Shown piece after piece: positions 1-8,763 of a DNA stretch of 23,104 bases. The first letter of the stretch is position 1. Each line of letters opens with the position of its first letter. Source of the DNA: Dictyocoela muelleri (taxonomy: Eukaryota > Microsporidia); assembly GCA_016256075.1 (NCBI GenBank), contig SDVU01000066.1:1-23104 (forward strand), read 5' to 3'. The translations under genes were made by a program, and so were the position numbers. The notes under the pieces were generated by a model. It was given only the letters and a program-made list of their open reading frames with translations. It made no database searches and was not told the origin of the DNA.

Positions 1-77
1 ATATAAAAATATAAAAATATAAAAATATAAAAATATAAAAATATAAAAATATAAAAATATAAAAATATAAAAATATA
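1..77. repeat. TATAAAAA microsatellite at contig edge
   Basis: The first 77 bases are about nine perfect copies of the 8-bp unit TATAAAAA, ending in TATATATAATAA. The array runs off the left edge, so its full length is unknown. It is probably where the assembly stopped. It does not resemble a TTAGG-type telomere repeat. Confidence 0.9.
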
Positions 78-298
78 TATAATAAATTCTATTTTTATAA
101 TAAAGACATTATTTCATCATTTTTTTAAATGTATATGTATTTTAAGATTTTGAATTTCTTAAAAAAATTTCAAGAATCTTTATTTAAATTCTCGAAGATT
201 AAATTAAAAAAATTTACGAGTTTTATTTTAAATAAATTTAAAGCCTGTTAATTTTAAATTATTTTGAAATTTAAATTGGTGTGGGGAGGAGTGCTGCG

Positions 299-517
299 AC
301 GCATCTCGGCAAAAATTAGTGAAAAATAAAAATTCATGAAAAGCCACTAATTACCTGTAACCTTCTAAGTCATTGATAAAACGAAAATCGCATATACAAC
401 ATGTCTTCTGGGTAGCTTAGGAAGTGACGTATTATTTGAACACCAAGAACCAAAGATCTTAGACTATAATAGGAGATAACTCTCCGGGTCGGCAGCTATG
501 GATGCTGTCAACATGTA
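299..517 (+). repeat. dispersed repeat family R1, copy A
   Basis: This stretch is richer in G+C than its surroundings and aligns in the same orientation with 11140-11362. The anchor is the exact 14-mer GTCATTGATAAAAC (369-382 here, 11220-11233 there). Aligned bases flank it on both sides, including CACTAATTACCTGTAACC against CATATAATTAACTGTATCC and the later AACCAAAGATCTTAGA against AACCAAATTTCTAAGA. By eye identity is about 60-65% over roughly 215 bp. No ORF is shared by the two copies, so this is more likely a non-coding element or the remnant of a larger one than a gene. The family is not recognised. A tRNA-like sequence lies 100 bp away on the minus strand, which could make this the body of an old SINE, but copy B has no such head next to it. 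Confidence 0.6.
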
Positions 518-617
518 ATATAATATATAGAAATTTAAATTTTAAATGTAAATTTTAAGATTATTAATTTAAATGGAACCCTCAAGTCTGGAACTTTCTA
601 AGCCTGTGACATTTATT

Positions 618-698
618 AAAGACTGACGTCAACGGAATTCTGACCACGATACTTAAATTTTACATTCAAGAGTGTTAATCACTAAGCTATCTGTCTTT
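618..698 (-). tRNA. degenerate tRNA-like sequence (resembles tRNA-Tyr, GTA)
   Basis: Read on the minus strand, this 81-nt segment folds roughly like a tRNA. The ends pair over nine positions with one mismatch (AAAGACAGA with TCAGTCTTT). A box-A-like stretch, TAGCTTAGTGATTAA, follows. CTTGAA pairs with TTTAAG around TGTAAAA, which would place GTA as the anticodon if T is position 33. GTCAG pairs with TTGAC around a 7-nt loop. The box-B region GGTCAGAATTCC matches the GGTTCGAATTCC pattern at 10 of 12 bases. The layout follows eukaryotic tRNA-Tyr (GATAGCT...TGTA...TTCC), but the T-loop lacks canonical TTCGA. A tRNA pseudogene or the tRNA-derived head of a SINE is more likely than a working gene. 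This call comes from manual folding only. Confidence 0.35.
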
Positions 699-949
699 AA
701 ATAAAGATTAAGAAAAATAATGTGTATGGGCATAAAAAATTTATAAAAATAAAAAAAATTCGAAATTTAAATTATAAAAATTTTTTATGTGAGTTATTTC
801 ATGAAATTTCGATCACATTTTATATTTAAAATCCAAAATTATTTTATTTGGAAATAATAATGATTTATTTTAGTTTTATTACTTTTATTTAGTAAAAAAA
901 TAGACACAATCACTCCATTCTCTAAACGAGCATTATCTGTAACCATAGA

Positions 950-2705
950 TTTAGTACACATATATGTGTACACAAAAAAAAATACTACACATATATGTGC
1001 ACTCAAATAATTCAAATTTAATATAAGCTTGTCTGGAAATATAACTATACAGTCGATTTCATTATTATAGTCTGCTCGATGCTTTACTATGCTCTACTCG
1101 ATGCTTTATTATAGTCTCTCGTTGAATATTATAGCCACTTAGTTGCATTATCGCAATTCCTTCGTCCATTATATGGTTTGTAAATTTATAGACTATTTTG
1201 CAGATTCTCAGACCCATTTTGCAAGTGTTTTACATCTTTTTGTCATATTTTTAGATATTCCGTTAAAATTTATATCTAATAATTAATTTAATTCACCTTT
1301 TAGTTCATTATTTTCAATCCTAATTTTATAACCCTTATTTTTAATCCTCATTTTTTAACCCTTATTTTGTAATCCCTATTTTTTTACTTTTATTTATTAA
1401 CCCCCATTTATTAACCTTCATTTTTTAACTCATATTTTTTTAACCCATATTTTAAAACCCATATTTCTTACTCCTCATTTTCCAATCTTCATGTCCCAAC
1501 ATTATTTTTAAGCTTTATTCACAACGATTATTTTCACCCTTATTCATTGACCCCTTTTTCAACCCTTATTTTTTAATCCATATTTCTTAGCCATTATTTT
1601 TTGCTTTCATTTTTTTTAAATTACATTTTTTTAGCCTCATTTTTTTAACCCTTATTTTTTTCATATTTTTTATCTTTATTTCTTAACCCTTATCTTTCGA
1701 CGTAATTTTGGCCCTTTGTCAATCTTATTTTAATCCCATATTTTTGTAAACCCCTTTTAAACCCTTATTTTTAACAACATTTCTAAATTCTTTCTTACCA
1801 TTTGTTTTTGACCGACTTTTTAATTTTTTTTTTAACCTTTGTTAAAAATTATAGTAAAAAAAATTATAGTTAACAATGAGGGTTAAAAAAGAGGTTTCAG
1901 AAATGAAGAGTGGGCTAAAAAATAGGGATTATAAAATAGGATTATAAAATAACTTTAAACTCGAGAGTTAAAAATTAGAGTCAAAAAATAAGGGTTTGAA
2001 AATGAAGGTTAATAAATGAGGGTTAAAAATATGTGACTATAAAAATGAGGGTTAAAAATGGGTTAAAAATGAATCTTAAAAAACGGGATTTGAAATAAGA
2101 GTTTAAAAATAAGAGAAAAAAAAATATTGGTTAAAAATATAATGCCTAAAAAAGAGATAAAAAATGAGGGATAAAAAATATGGGTTGAAAAATTTGAAAA
2201 AAAATAGGAGTTAAAATAAGAGATCCGAAAAATAAGGGCTAGAAAATATAAGCTAAAAAATATGGGGTAAAGAATAAAGGCCAAAATTTGTCAAAAATTA
2301 ATTAATATGGCGAATTTTAGCGGAATTTCCAAAATATGGCAAATAGATCATAAATCAGCAAAATGAGTTTATATTAAAGCAAATTGGTCTATATTTAAGC
2401 AAAATACGTCTATTTTTTGCGAAACGGGTCTATAAAATGGGAAAATGGACCTATACAATTGCAAACCCTATAATACAACGAAGGAGCTATGATAATGAAC
2501 TAGGGGACTATTATAATGGCACAATGGATTATAATAATGCAACGAGTTGACTATAATAATGAAAGCGGAGGCTATAACACGTTGGATAACATGAAGGTGA
2601 CTGTATATTTATATTTTCAGACAAGCGTCATATAAAATTTTGAAAATGTTTATGTACACATATATGTGTACTTGGTGGTTTTTTTAGTACACATATATGT
2701 GTACT
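950..2705. mobile_element. foldback element 1 (long palindrome with minisatellite arms)
   Basis: This is a diverged inverted repeat about 1.75 kb long, centred near 1845. The outer ends match in opposite orientation: AGTACACATATATGTGTAC at 950-1000 and again at 2654-2704, then GCTTGTCTGGAAATATA (left, from about 1027) against the complement of TATATTTTCAGACAAGC (right, to about 2626). Next come complementary zones of roughly 20-bp units (TATAGTCnnCTCGATGCTTTA on the left, 1060-1170; the complementary TATAATAATGCAACGAG type on the right, 2460-2585). The inner arms are imperfect minisatellites: AACCCTTATTTTT-like units at about 1300-1830 and GGGTTAAAAATGA-like units at about 1870-2280. Base composition therefore flips from pyrimidine-rich to purine-rich at the centre. 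The small ORFs inside are low-complexity artefacts. The structure fits a non-autonomous foldback DNA element. No transposase is present and no family is recognised. Confidence 0.65.
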
Positions 2706-3036
2706 TGATGTTTTTTTAGTACACATATTTGTTCACTTGATTGTTTTTGGGTAAAGATATATGCGTACTAAATTGTTTAAGGGATAATATAAAAGGATAA
2801 ACATTTAGCGTAACTTTTTTACACATATATGTGTAATGGGTATATTTTTTTTTCTATTCATATATATATGTGTAATGGGTGTATTTCTTATTACATATAT
2901 ATATGTGTGTAATGGGCGGGGTGAGTATTTTTTATTACATATATATGTGATGTTTTTTTTATTACACATATATTTTTAATGGGTGTATTTATTATTAGAG
3001 ATATGCGTGTAATAAAATGTTTAAGGGTAAATATAA
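2654..3036. repeat. two-block array of 18-bp palindromes
   Basis: The core TACACATATATGTGTA recurs every 30-45 bp. Block 1 has GTACACATATATGTGTAC at 2654-2671 and 2687-2704 and a decayed copy at 2719-2736. It ends with ATGCGTACTAAATTGTTTAAGG (2761-2782). Block 2 starts with TTACACATATATGTGTAA at 2819-2836, followed by about four variants with CATATATATATGTG cores separated by T-rich spacers and AATGGG. It ends with ATGCGTGTAATAAAATGTTTAAGG (about 3003-3026), nearly the same closing sequence as block 1. The array is therefore a two-level duplication. Two more units lie at 951-1000, the opposite end of foldback element 1, so the array looks like an expansion of that element's terminus. Confidence 0.75.
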
Positions 3037-3205
3037 CAGTATGATTTATAAAAAAAATAGATATTTAATAAACTTAATGTACAATAGTAAAATTAAGTTG
3101 CTGATTATAAAATTCTTAACAAATGATAAAGCGTTGCATTTAGAGATAAACCCAAAACCCAAAATTCCGGTATCGGGTTTTATAGTTTTCTTTTTTGGAA
3201 ACCGG

Positions 3206-3497
3206 TGTCACATATTGAGAATCTGTCTCTACGTGACTAATTGAACAAATCAAAAACTGTTTAGATGATAGGATATCTTTATCTTCATATTTGTCTATTA
3301 AATCATCTTATCTTAATTATGTTTCTAAATTAACTATTTAAGAAAAGTCATTCTTGAATACATGCATTACAATGACAACCCCAAAGGAGATTATGGTAAA
3401 GGTATTAGAGAGGTCGATTCACGATATTTAGGTAATTTCATAAATATATTTACACAATATCATTTAAAGAGACGTCCACCCCATAGGGATCGTGTCA
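3206..3497 (+). repeat. 5' LTR of the gypsy element
   Basis: This 292-bp direct repeat begins TGTCACATATTGAGAATC and ends GGGATCGTGTCA, so it has the TG...CA termini of LTRs. It is about 92% identical to 7011-7303. A TATA-like TATTTAAG at 3335-3342 lies 15-25 bp ahead of the likely transcript start near 3351-3360, which would place R and U5 in the last 140 bp. The segment ACAATGACAACCCCAAA just inside is conserved between the two LTR copies. Confidence 0.93.
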
Positions 3498-4230
3498 TCT
3501 TGAATTCAAGAACTAATACCCAACAAACACTGCAGTATATTGAATCCCTAACCAACAATACTGTCTACTCAGAATTAAATACTACTCAATTTGATTTAGA
3601 AATTCCGGAAACTAAATTAAAAATAAACGCGAACTTCCATCATTTAATTCTCTCTCTATAGACCTCTTTTCAGGCAAAAATTGTTTAATACAACAATTGC
3701 TCTTACAAACTGGGATAATGCACTATTTTACATGTTTTCAAATCATTATGTTCTTGTGAAATAACAGGACTTATAGGATCACTTGATAACATAGAAACAA
3801 TTTTCGCCAAAATTTTACAAACAAAGTATCCAATTGAAATAACATACCGTCTAAACAATTATTTAAAAAGTTTGAAGATTAAAAATTATTATACAATACA
3901 GGAATTTAAATTTGCTTTAGATGAGGTAATCAAACGATTAACAGTACATAAGACTTATAGTAAAAAAGAAATACAACGTATAACAAATGATGCAATTCTT
4001 AATGGACTAGAAGAATCTATTTTAATGAAATTCATTTCTGAAGGAATTTCAGATCCAGCAATCATATTCGAACGGATAAATTAAACTGAAAAATTTATTT
4101 TAAACAAATTTGAACATTATGAAAATGATATTGTAAAACCAAAAAACAAATATGGACCATACAAATGGTGTCGATATCACAAAATAAATAGCCATAACGA
4201 TAAAGAGTGTATTGTCCAGAGACGAGATAA
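3498..4230 (+). pseudogene. gag region of the gypsy element, broken
   Basis: This lies between the LTR and the protease, where gag belongs. One open stretch of 99 codons starts inside the LTR (3362) and runs into the internal region to 3661. A second, at 3872-4084, has a helical, charged composition like a capsid domain. Near 4168-4210 the translation contains WCRYHKINSHNDKEC, a CX2HX4HX4C knuckle. This is a nucleocapsid zinc finger of the usual CX2CX4HX4C spacing with His in the second position. The product would package element RNA. The region is broken. Confidence 0.7.
3504..3512 (+). promoter_or_regulatory. candidate primer-binding site, possibly self-priming
   Basis: No TGG-starting tRNA-type primer site follows the LTR. 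Instead, ATTCAAGAA at 3504-3512 is the exact reverse complement of TTCTTGAAT at 3351-3359 in the LTR, near the predicted transcript start. That is the arrangement of Tf1-type self-primed elements, where the mRNA 5' end folds back onto the primer site. The match is short and better in the upstream LTR than in the downstream one, and TTGAATTCAA is itself a palindrome, so chance is possible. Confidence 0.3.
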
Positions 4231-4264
4231 AAAAATATTAAAGCAAAAATAAAAAATATTCCTC

Positions 4265-4800
4265 GTTATATTATGCCTTATATTTATTTTAAAGTTTTAG
4301 ATTCGAAATCCATAAAAGCATTAATTGATTTTGGAGCATTCTAATCATTCATTAACATTAAAATGTTTCAAAAATTAAATGTAAAAAAAACACACTCGGA
4401 AAAATCTTTTATTCAAACAGCTACTGGTCTTTCTGAAAAAATAATAGGCGAAGTGATTCTATAATTATCTAATAATAATCATAAAATATCAATAAATCAT
4501 ACATTTCACATTGTCGAAAATCTTTCTGAAGAAATGATCTTAGGGGTCCATTTTTTAAGAGAAAATAATATTAAGATAGAATTGAATAATAACGATTTAA
4601 TATTATTGAATCATAAAATAAGATTAAATGATTTCGAAACTTTAAAATATATGACTATTACTATACCGGAAAAGAAAACAACAACAAGGCACATAGATAC
4701 TATCATATCTGATTATTTTTCTCGAGTAGACATCGAAAATCCCATATCTTTTGCTAAATTCGAGATACCTACTCGAAGCAACAAAATTCATATTTTAAAA
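4265..4800 (+). pseudogene. retroviral-type aspartic protease region, broken
   Basis: The translation near 4310-4345 reads KALIDFGAF, which corresponds to the hydrophobic-hydrophobic-D-T/S-G-A active-site loop of retropepsins. About 70 codons later comes ILGVHFLRENN (from 4537), matching the conserved ILG-D-FL segment near the C-terminus of Ty3/gypsy proteases. The segment after it (to 4800) is the linker leading to reverse transcriptase. In an intact element this enzyme matures the Gag-Pol polyprotein. The region is broken. Confidence 0.7.
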
Positions 4801-5490
4801 CCATAGATTATACCAGTACACATGCAAGATCTGCAAAAAAAGGAAATACAAGAGTTATTGGATAAAGATATTATTAAAAAATCAACCTCTTTATTTGCCT
4901 ACCCTTGCTTTATAAAAAAGAAACAAGATGACATGACGTCTTCTTATTGATTACAGAAGTCTGAATAGTATTTCTTTCCCGATGCAATATAATTTTTCCT
5001 GATATTTTTGATGTTTTCATAAATTTACTAGTTCTAAAGTATTTTCAAGAATAGACTTAAAAAAAGGATTTTATCAAGTATCAATATTCGATGCCGATTG
5101 CCATAAAACAGCATTTGTTACAAATTCTGGGAAATATGAATTTAAAAGAATTCCTTTTGGACTGTTAAATGCTCCGAAATTTTCCAGAATTTAATCAAAG
5201 AAATATTATATGGAATACCTAATATTGCAATATTCGTTGACGATATAATAATATATACTGAAAAGGAAGATGAAGATTTAGAAATATTAGAAAAGGTGTT
5301 ATTGAGACTTAGCAGTAGAAATGCAATCATAAACATATTCAAATCCGAATTTATAGAAGAAAAAATTATTTATTTAGGGTTTGAAATTTCAAAAGGCAAA
5401 TACAAACCAAATAAAGAACGTCTTGAAAATTTCAATAAATTGGAAGTTACTAAAACAAAACTTCAGCTTCAGGTTTTTGTTTAGGAAAAA
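4801..5490 (+). pseudogene. reverse transcriptase domain, broken
   Basis: Recognisable motifs appear in order. The QDLQKKEIQELLDKDIIKKS opening and the AYPCFIKKK strand are typical of the Ty3/gypsy RT fingers (about 4822-4922). A DYRSLN-like segment lies near 4950. The catalytic box is IAIFVDDIIIYT near 5227-5262, with Asp-Asp of the Y/F-V-DD motif. The following YLGFEISKGKYKPN is the thumb-proximal YLG-H/F motif of this family (5371-5410). The minus-strand ORF over 5142-5342 is only its shadow. The region is broken. Confidence 0.9.
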
Positions 5491-5639
5491 TAAATTGGTA
5501 TCGAAAATTTTTACCAAATGTGAGTTTGATACTTTATAAATTAACCGAAAAATTGAAATTAAAAAAACATAAATTTAACATCAAAAATGAAGAAATGAAC
5601 CCCGTATATGAAATATACGAAAACCTCAAAAATAGCATT

Positions 5640-6015
5640 TCTCTTTACTTACCAAATATAAATGAATATTTCTCAATAAATTCAGACCCTACTGAGCATA
5701 CCATAGGGGCTGTACTAAGTCAAAAAAAAGAGTTGTGGACCATTTTAGTAAAAAATTAAATCAAGCCCAATCAAATTATAGCATAGTAGAAAAATAAATG
5801 TTTGCTATATACATGGCAATATCAAAATGGAAATCTTTAATAGGAGGATCAAAAATTTTTGTCTATACTGATAATAAAAATTTATTAGGCAAATCTAATG
5901 ATTTTTATAAAAAAGCTAACAGATGGAAAGCTTGCATACAAGATCTTGATATCGAATATATTCATATAAATGGAAAGGATAACATAGTAGCTGATGATTT
6001 AACACGAAATATAAA
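5640..6015 (+). pseudogene. RNase H domain, broken
   Basis: INSDPTEHTIGAVLSQ (from about 5677) matches the DAS-yGiGaVL first strand of Ty3-type RNase H. Downstream lie MFAIYMAISKWKSLIGG and KIFVYTDNKNLLG (about 5798-5890), carrying the glutamate/lysine helix region and the YTDNKNL third motif. IHINGKDNIVADDLTR (about 5960-6005) matches the G-N-VADaLSR end of the domain. The domain degrades RNA in RNA:DNA hybrids during reverse transcription. The region is broken. Confidence 0.9.
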
Positions 6016-6059
6016 TTCATTAAATAAAAAAGAAAGACATATTGAAATAATAAATTCTA

Positions 6060-7000
6060 TTAAATACACATATCCATTATCATTTACTCAATTTGTCCAT
6101 TATTTCCACATTATAAATGATCATCCAGGGATTCTCCCCACACTATTTACACTGGAACAAAATATAAAAATAAATAAAAATAAAAGAATAATAATAAAAA
6201 ACCTTATTAAATATTGTAACCTTTGTCAAACTTGAAAAAATAACCACAGAATATACGGTAAAATTAATGGTAAAGTGATAACAACTGAACCTTTAAAACA
6301 CATATCTACTGACATTTATGGTCCTATAGATCCTTATAACTGCAAGCATAATAAAAATACGAACAAATTTTTTATTATTACCTTTACTGATAGATGTACA
6401 ATATTCACTTGAATTAGTTTTTTATCAAAAATATCATCCAAAAACATACAAAAGGCGCTAAGAGAAGAATGGTTGAATCATTTCTCAAAACCATCAACCA
6501 TATTATCAGACAATGTAAGGTTTTATACTTCCAAATCTTCTAAAATTTTTCTGAAATCACTAAATATAAAACAAATTATAACATCCCCGTTCAATCATAC
6601 ATGTAATTCAATTTCTGAAAGATTAAATCAATCATAAGCAATGTTCTTAAAATATACAAAAATTGGGACATTAAAACAATAAAATTCATAATTGAAAAAA
6701 AAACTCAATGAAGTAGTTAAAGTATCAACAAAACAAAAACCTAGTGATTTAGCATTTGTAAGAATTTGTTTTGACAACAAAAACATGTCTAAATCAAAAA
6801 TTAAGAAAACCCAATTTCAACACATCTATAAAATTGATGATGAAATTGTAATAAGAAATCATTTGCTCGGAAAATTAAATCCTCATTTTCTAGGTCCTTT
6901 TACAATTATTAAAATATCCACTGGTCAACAAAGAGTTTACTACAAAGGAAATAAAAACAAAATATTTTGTCGTAATATAAAATCGATCAACCCTAACTGG
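6060..7000 (+). pseudogene. integrase region, broken
   Basis: The zinc-binding HHCC head is visible: HIINDHPG near 6109-6132 and YCNLCQ near 6212-6230. The catalytic core follows, with HISTDIYGPID (first Asp, near 6300-6330), FIITFTDRCT, and a downstream LSDN segment (near 6507) holding the second Asp. At the C-terminus, LLGKLNPHFLGPFTIIKIS (about 6860-6917) matches the GPF motif of the SH3-like domain of gypsy integrases. No chromodomain was recognised after it. The region is broken. Confidence 0.88.
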
Positions 7001-7010
7001 AGGGGCGACA
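6999..7010 (+). promoter_or_regulatory. polypurine tract next to the 3' LTR
   Basis: GGAGGGGCGACA ends directly at the first base of the 3' LTR (TGTCACAT at 7011). It is the only G-rich purine run in the area and is in the position needed to prime plus-strand DNA synthesis. Confidence 0.75.
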
Positions 7011-7303
7011 TGTCACATATTGAGAATCTGTCTCTATATGACTAATTGAACAAATCATAAACTGTTTAGATGATAGGATATCTTTATCTTCCTATTTGTC
7101 TATTTAATCATCTTATCTTAATTATTTTTCTAAATTAACTATTTAAGAAAAGTCATTCTGGATACATGCATTACAATGACAACCCCAAAAGAGATTATGG
7201 TAAAGGTTTTAGAGAGGTCGATTCACGACATTTAAGCAATTCAATAAATATATATTTACACAATATCATTTAATGGAATGTCCACCTCATGTGGATCGTG
7301 TCA
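7011..7303 (+). repeat. 3' LTR of the gypsy element
   Basis: This 293-bp direct copy of 3206-3497 starts TGTCACATATTGAGAATC and ends TGGATCGTGTCA. Its differences from the 5' copy are spread along its length, with the last 90 bp the most diverged, as expected for two LTRs ageing independently. The downstream flank is AT-rich repeat. Confidence 0.93.
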
Positions 7304-7320
7304 GATTTAATGTTAAAAAA

Positions 7321-7535
7321 TATAAATAAATAACAATTAATTTTTTTAAATTTTTTTAATTTATTTTTTTTAAATTTTTTTAATTTAATTTTTTTAAATT
7401 TTTTTAATTTAATTTTTATTTTTCAATTTTCTTATTTCAATTTTGTTAATTTCAATTTTTTTAATTTCAATTTTATTTATTAAATTTTCTTATTTCAATT
7501 TTGTTAATTTCAATTTCTTATTTCAATTTTTTTTT
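7321..7535. repeat. AT-rich tandem repeat tract
   Basis: Two simple patterns adjoin. From about 7331 to 7410 the unit is roughly AAATTTTTTTAATTTAATTT. From about 7417 to 7535 it is TTATTTCAATTTTGTTAATTTCAATTT. It has no coding capacity. The pyrimidine-strand bias resembles the inner arms of the foldback elements, but no purine-rich partner follows. Confidence 0.8.
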
Positions 7536-7717
7536 AATAAAAAAGGGGTGAAGAATGGCACGACAATTACACCTTTTAATTTTTATTAATGATTTGATAT
7601 AAAATTTTTAATTAATTTAAAGGGAATTAATATACAATATGCACCCAGGCCATTAATAAATTTAATATTAAAAAAAAGTTAAGTTTTTAAAATCAATTTA
7701 ATTTAATAGTGGTTTAA

Positions 7718-7741
7718 TGTGCAAGGGGTTTTAATTGCACA
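7718..7741. repeat. short hairpin TGTGCAA/TTGCACA
   Basis: This is a perfect 7-bp inverted repeat around the loop GGGGTTTTAA, within an otherwise featureless 7541-7770 stretch that also holds an AAAAGGGGTG / ACACCTTTT inverted pair at about 7541-7580. It may be the eroded end of a small DNA element. Confidence 0.35.
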
Positions 7742-7769
7742 ACAAGTATACACGTAGAAAAATATATGA

Positions 7770-7958
7770 ATGAAAAAAGTAAATTTAAATGAAATGAATG
7801 ATTTTTATTTTGAATTTATTGATCTTTATTGTTGTGTTTCATTTAATGAAGATGATCTAAAAAATATTTTTTTTTGTACATTTTTGGTCTATAGTAGACA
7901 GTTTAAAGATATAAACCAAAAACCACTAATGCACTCGAAGAATGTCATAGAACATTGA
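7770..7958 (+). CDS. small hypothetical ORF, doubtful
   Basis: The ORF has 62 codons beginning MKKVNLNEMNDFYFEF, with a mixed composition (several Cys, Asp, Glu and His) rather than the pure K/N/F/I of chance ORFs in this DNA. The ATG at 7770 is the first in frame, but others follow at codons 9 and 13, so the start is uncertain. No domain is recognised, no promoter motif is evident and no AATAAA follows closely. It could be a piece of a decayed transposon gene. At about 80% A+T an open frame of this length occurs by chance. Confidence 0.15.
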   Translation: MKKVNLNEMNDFYFEFIDLYCCVSFNEDDLKNIFFCTFLVYSRQFKDINQKPLMHSKNVIEH

Positions 7959-7970
7959 ATAATAATTTTC

Positions 7971-8288
7971 AAAATGCGCATCCTAGTATTTTTTAATTTG
8001 AAATTGAAAAAAAATATTTTAAAGAAAACAAAATTAACCAATGTTTTTTTAGATAACACTGACTTATATTACACCGTATAAGTCTTGAATTAAATATTTT
8101 ATGAGACTATTTTTTTAATTCGAAATCAAATCGTTTTTTTATTTATATATGACATTCTAAGAATTATAAAAAAGTTAGAAAACATTGAGGTTATTTTTAA
8201 AAATCTTGTAGTTATTAAAACACTGTAAAATTTAAATTTTTAGTTATTTTTAAAAACCCTGTAAAAATTATAAAAACGAGCAGAGATA
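7971..8288. other. AT-rich intergenic DNA, nothing recognised
   Basis: No open frame or structured repeat was found. The short ORFs on the minus strand over 8215-8470 are translations of the tandem repeat that follows. Confidence 0.6.
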
Positions 8289-8450
8289 CTATATACAATT
8301 GACCCTCTTTTTTGCCGATACTTTGTGGATTCAAAAAAAAACGATGGTGTTGGAAAAAATGTGCTGCAAAAAACGTGAGAAAAATAAGGTGCGGCAAAAA
8401 ACGTGGGAAAAATAAGGTGTGGAAAAAAAACGTGGGATAATTGTATATAG
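8289..8450. mobile_element. MITE-like unit with internal 28-bp tandem repeats
   Basis: The ends are a 16-bp inverted repeat: CTATATACAATTGACC (8289-8304) and the complement of CTATATACAATTATCC (8435-8450), 14 of 16 identical. Between them are three copies of a roughly 28-bp unit, AAGGTGCGGCAAAAAACGTG plus GGAAAAAT, at about 8343-8441. No target duplication is obvious. A similar left end, TATATACAATCAACCCT, occurs at about 17366 with a degraded inverted partner near 17524-17543 (CCCTCTTTAATTGTATGATA), so there may be a second, older copy. Confidence 0.5.
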
Positions 8451-8539
8451 AAATGTTTATTACTTAGCAATTAAAATTAATACAATAATTTGAATAAAAT
8501 ATTTTTATTTCAAAAATTATTTTAATTTTTTTTATAAAT

Positions 8540-8595
8540 TTAGATACACCAATTCGGCGTTCCCTCGCTTCGCATGGTCCCGCGCTCCTGCATGA
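8540..8595. other. isolated GC-rich island
   Basis: About 50 bp (8546-8592) are over half G+C in DNA that is otherwise about 80% A+T: GGCGTTCCCTCGCTTCGCAT and then GGTCCCGCGCTCCTGCATG. It was not recognised as tRNA or rRNA. Smaller islands of similar flavour occur at 280-310 and 17290-17312. Confidence 0.4.
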
Positions 8596-8700
8596 TAATA
8601 ATAAATATAAATTACTTTATAATACATATTAAATTTGTATTAATAAAAATATTAATTATGATATTTTATTATTGATATAATATTAATAAAAAATTATTTT

Positions 8701-8753
8701 GATATTTTAATATGATATATTTTAATATGATATATTTTAATATGATATATTTT
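8701..8753. repeat. 15-bp tandem repeat, three copies
   Basis: AATATGATATATTTT is repeated three times without change (8709-8753), preceded by a partial unit. It ends 10 bp before the ATG of the small ORF at 8764, so it would form that gene's upstream region. Confidence 0.85.
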
Positions 8754-8763
8754 AATTACGCTA

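Larger units (their letters stand above)
3206..7303 (+). mobile_element. broken Ty3/gypsy LTR retrotransposon
   Basis: The element is 4.1 kb, bounded by two direct LTRs, with parts in Metaviridae order: gag with a zinc knuckle, protease, reverse transcriptase, RNase H, integrase. Having integrase last separates it from Ty1/copia. The coding region is broken at many points (more than ten), so it is a fossil. The LTRs differ at about 22-25 of 293 positions, so insertion is old but the element is not the oldest repeat here. The flanking bases ACCGG (3201-3205) and GATTT (7304-7308) do not form a target duplication. This suggests rearrangement, inter-element recombination or decay. It sits just downstream of the palindrome array. 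Confidence 0.95.

Noticed and set aside
1-77. Telomere
   Set aside because: TATAAAAA lacks the G-rich strand of telomeric repeats. It is treated as a microsatellite.
2063-2284. Minus-strand 73-codon ORF, Phe/Ile/Leu-rich
   Set aside because: It is a translation of the GGGTTAAAAA minisatellite arm. Composition is pure low complexity with no domain.
2654-3036. CRISPR-like appearance of the regular palindromic repeats
   Set aside because: The spacers are T-rich variants of one another rather than unique, unit length varies, and the genome context is eukaryotic with no cas genes.
3017-3244. Plus-strand 75-codon ORF before the LTR
   Set aside because: It runs from the palindrome array into the 5' LTR and has Lys/Ile/Asn-rich chance composition. 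Nothing is recognised.
5142-5342. Minus-strand 66-codon ORF
   Set aside because: It is the shadow of the reverse transcriptase region on the other strand.
8215-8470. Two overlapping minus-strand ORFs rich in Phe/His
   Set aside because: They are translations of the 28-bp tandem repeat inside the MITE-like unit.
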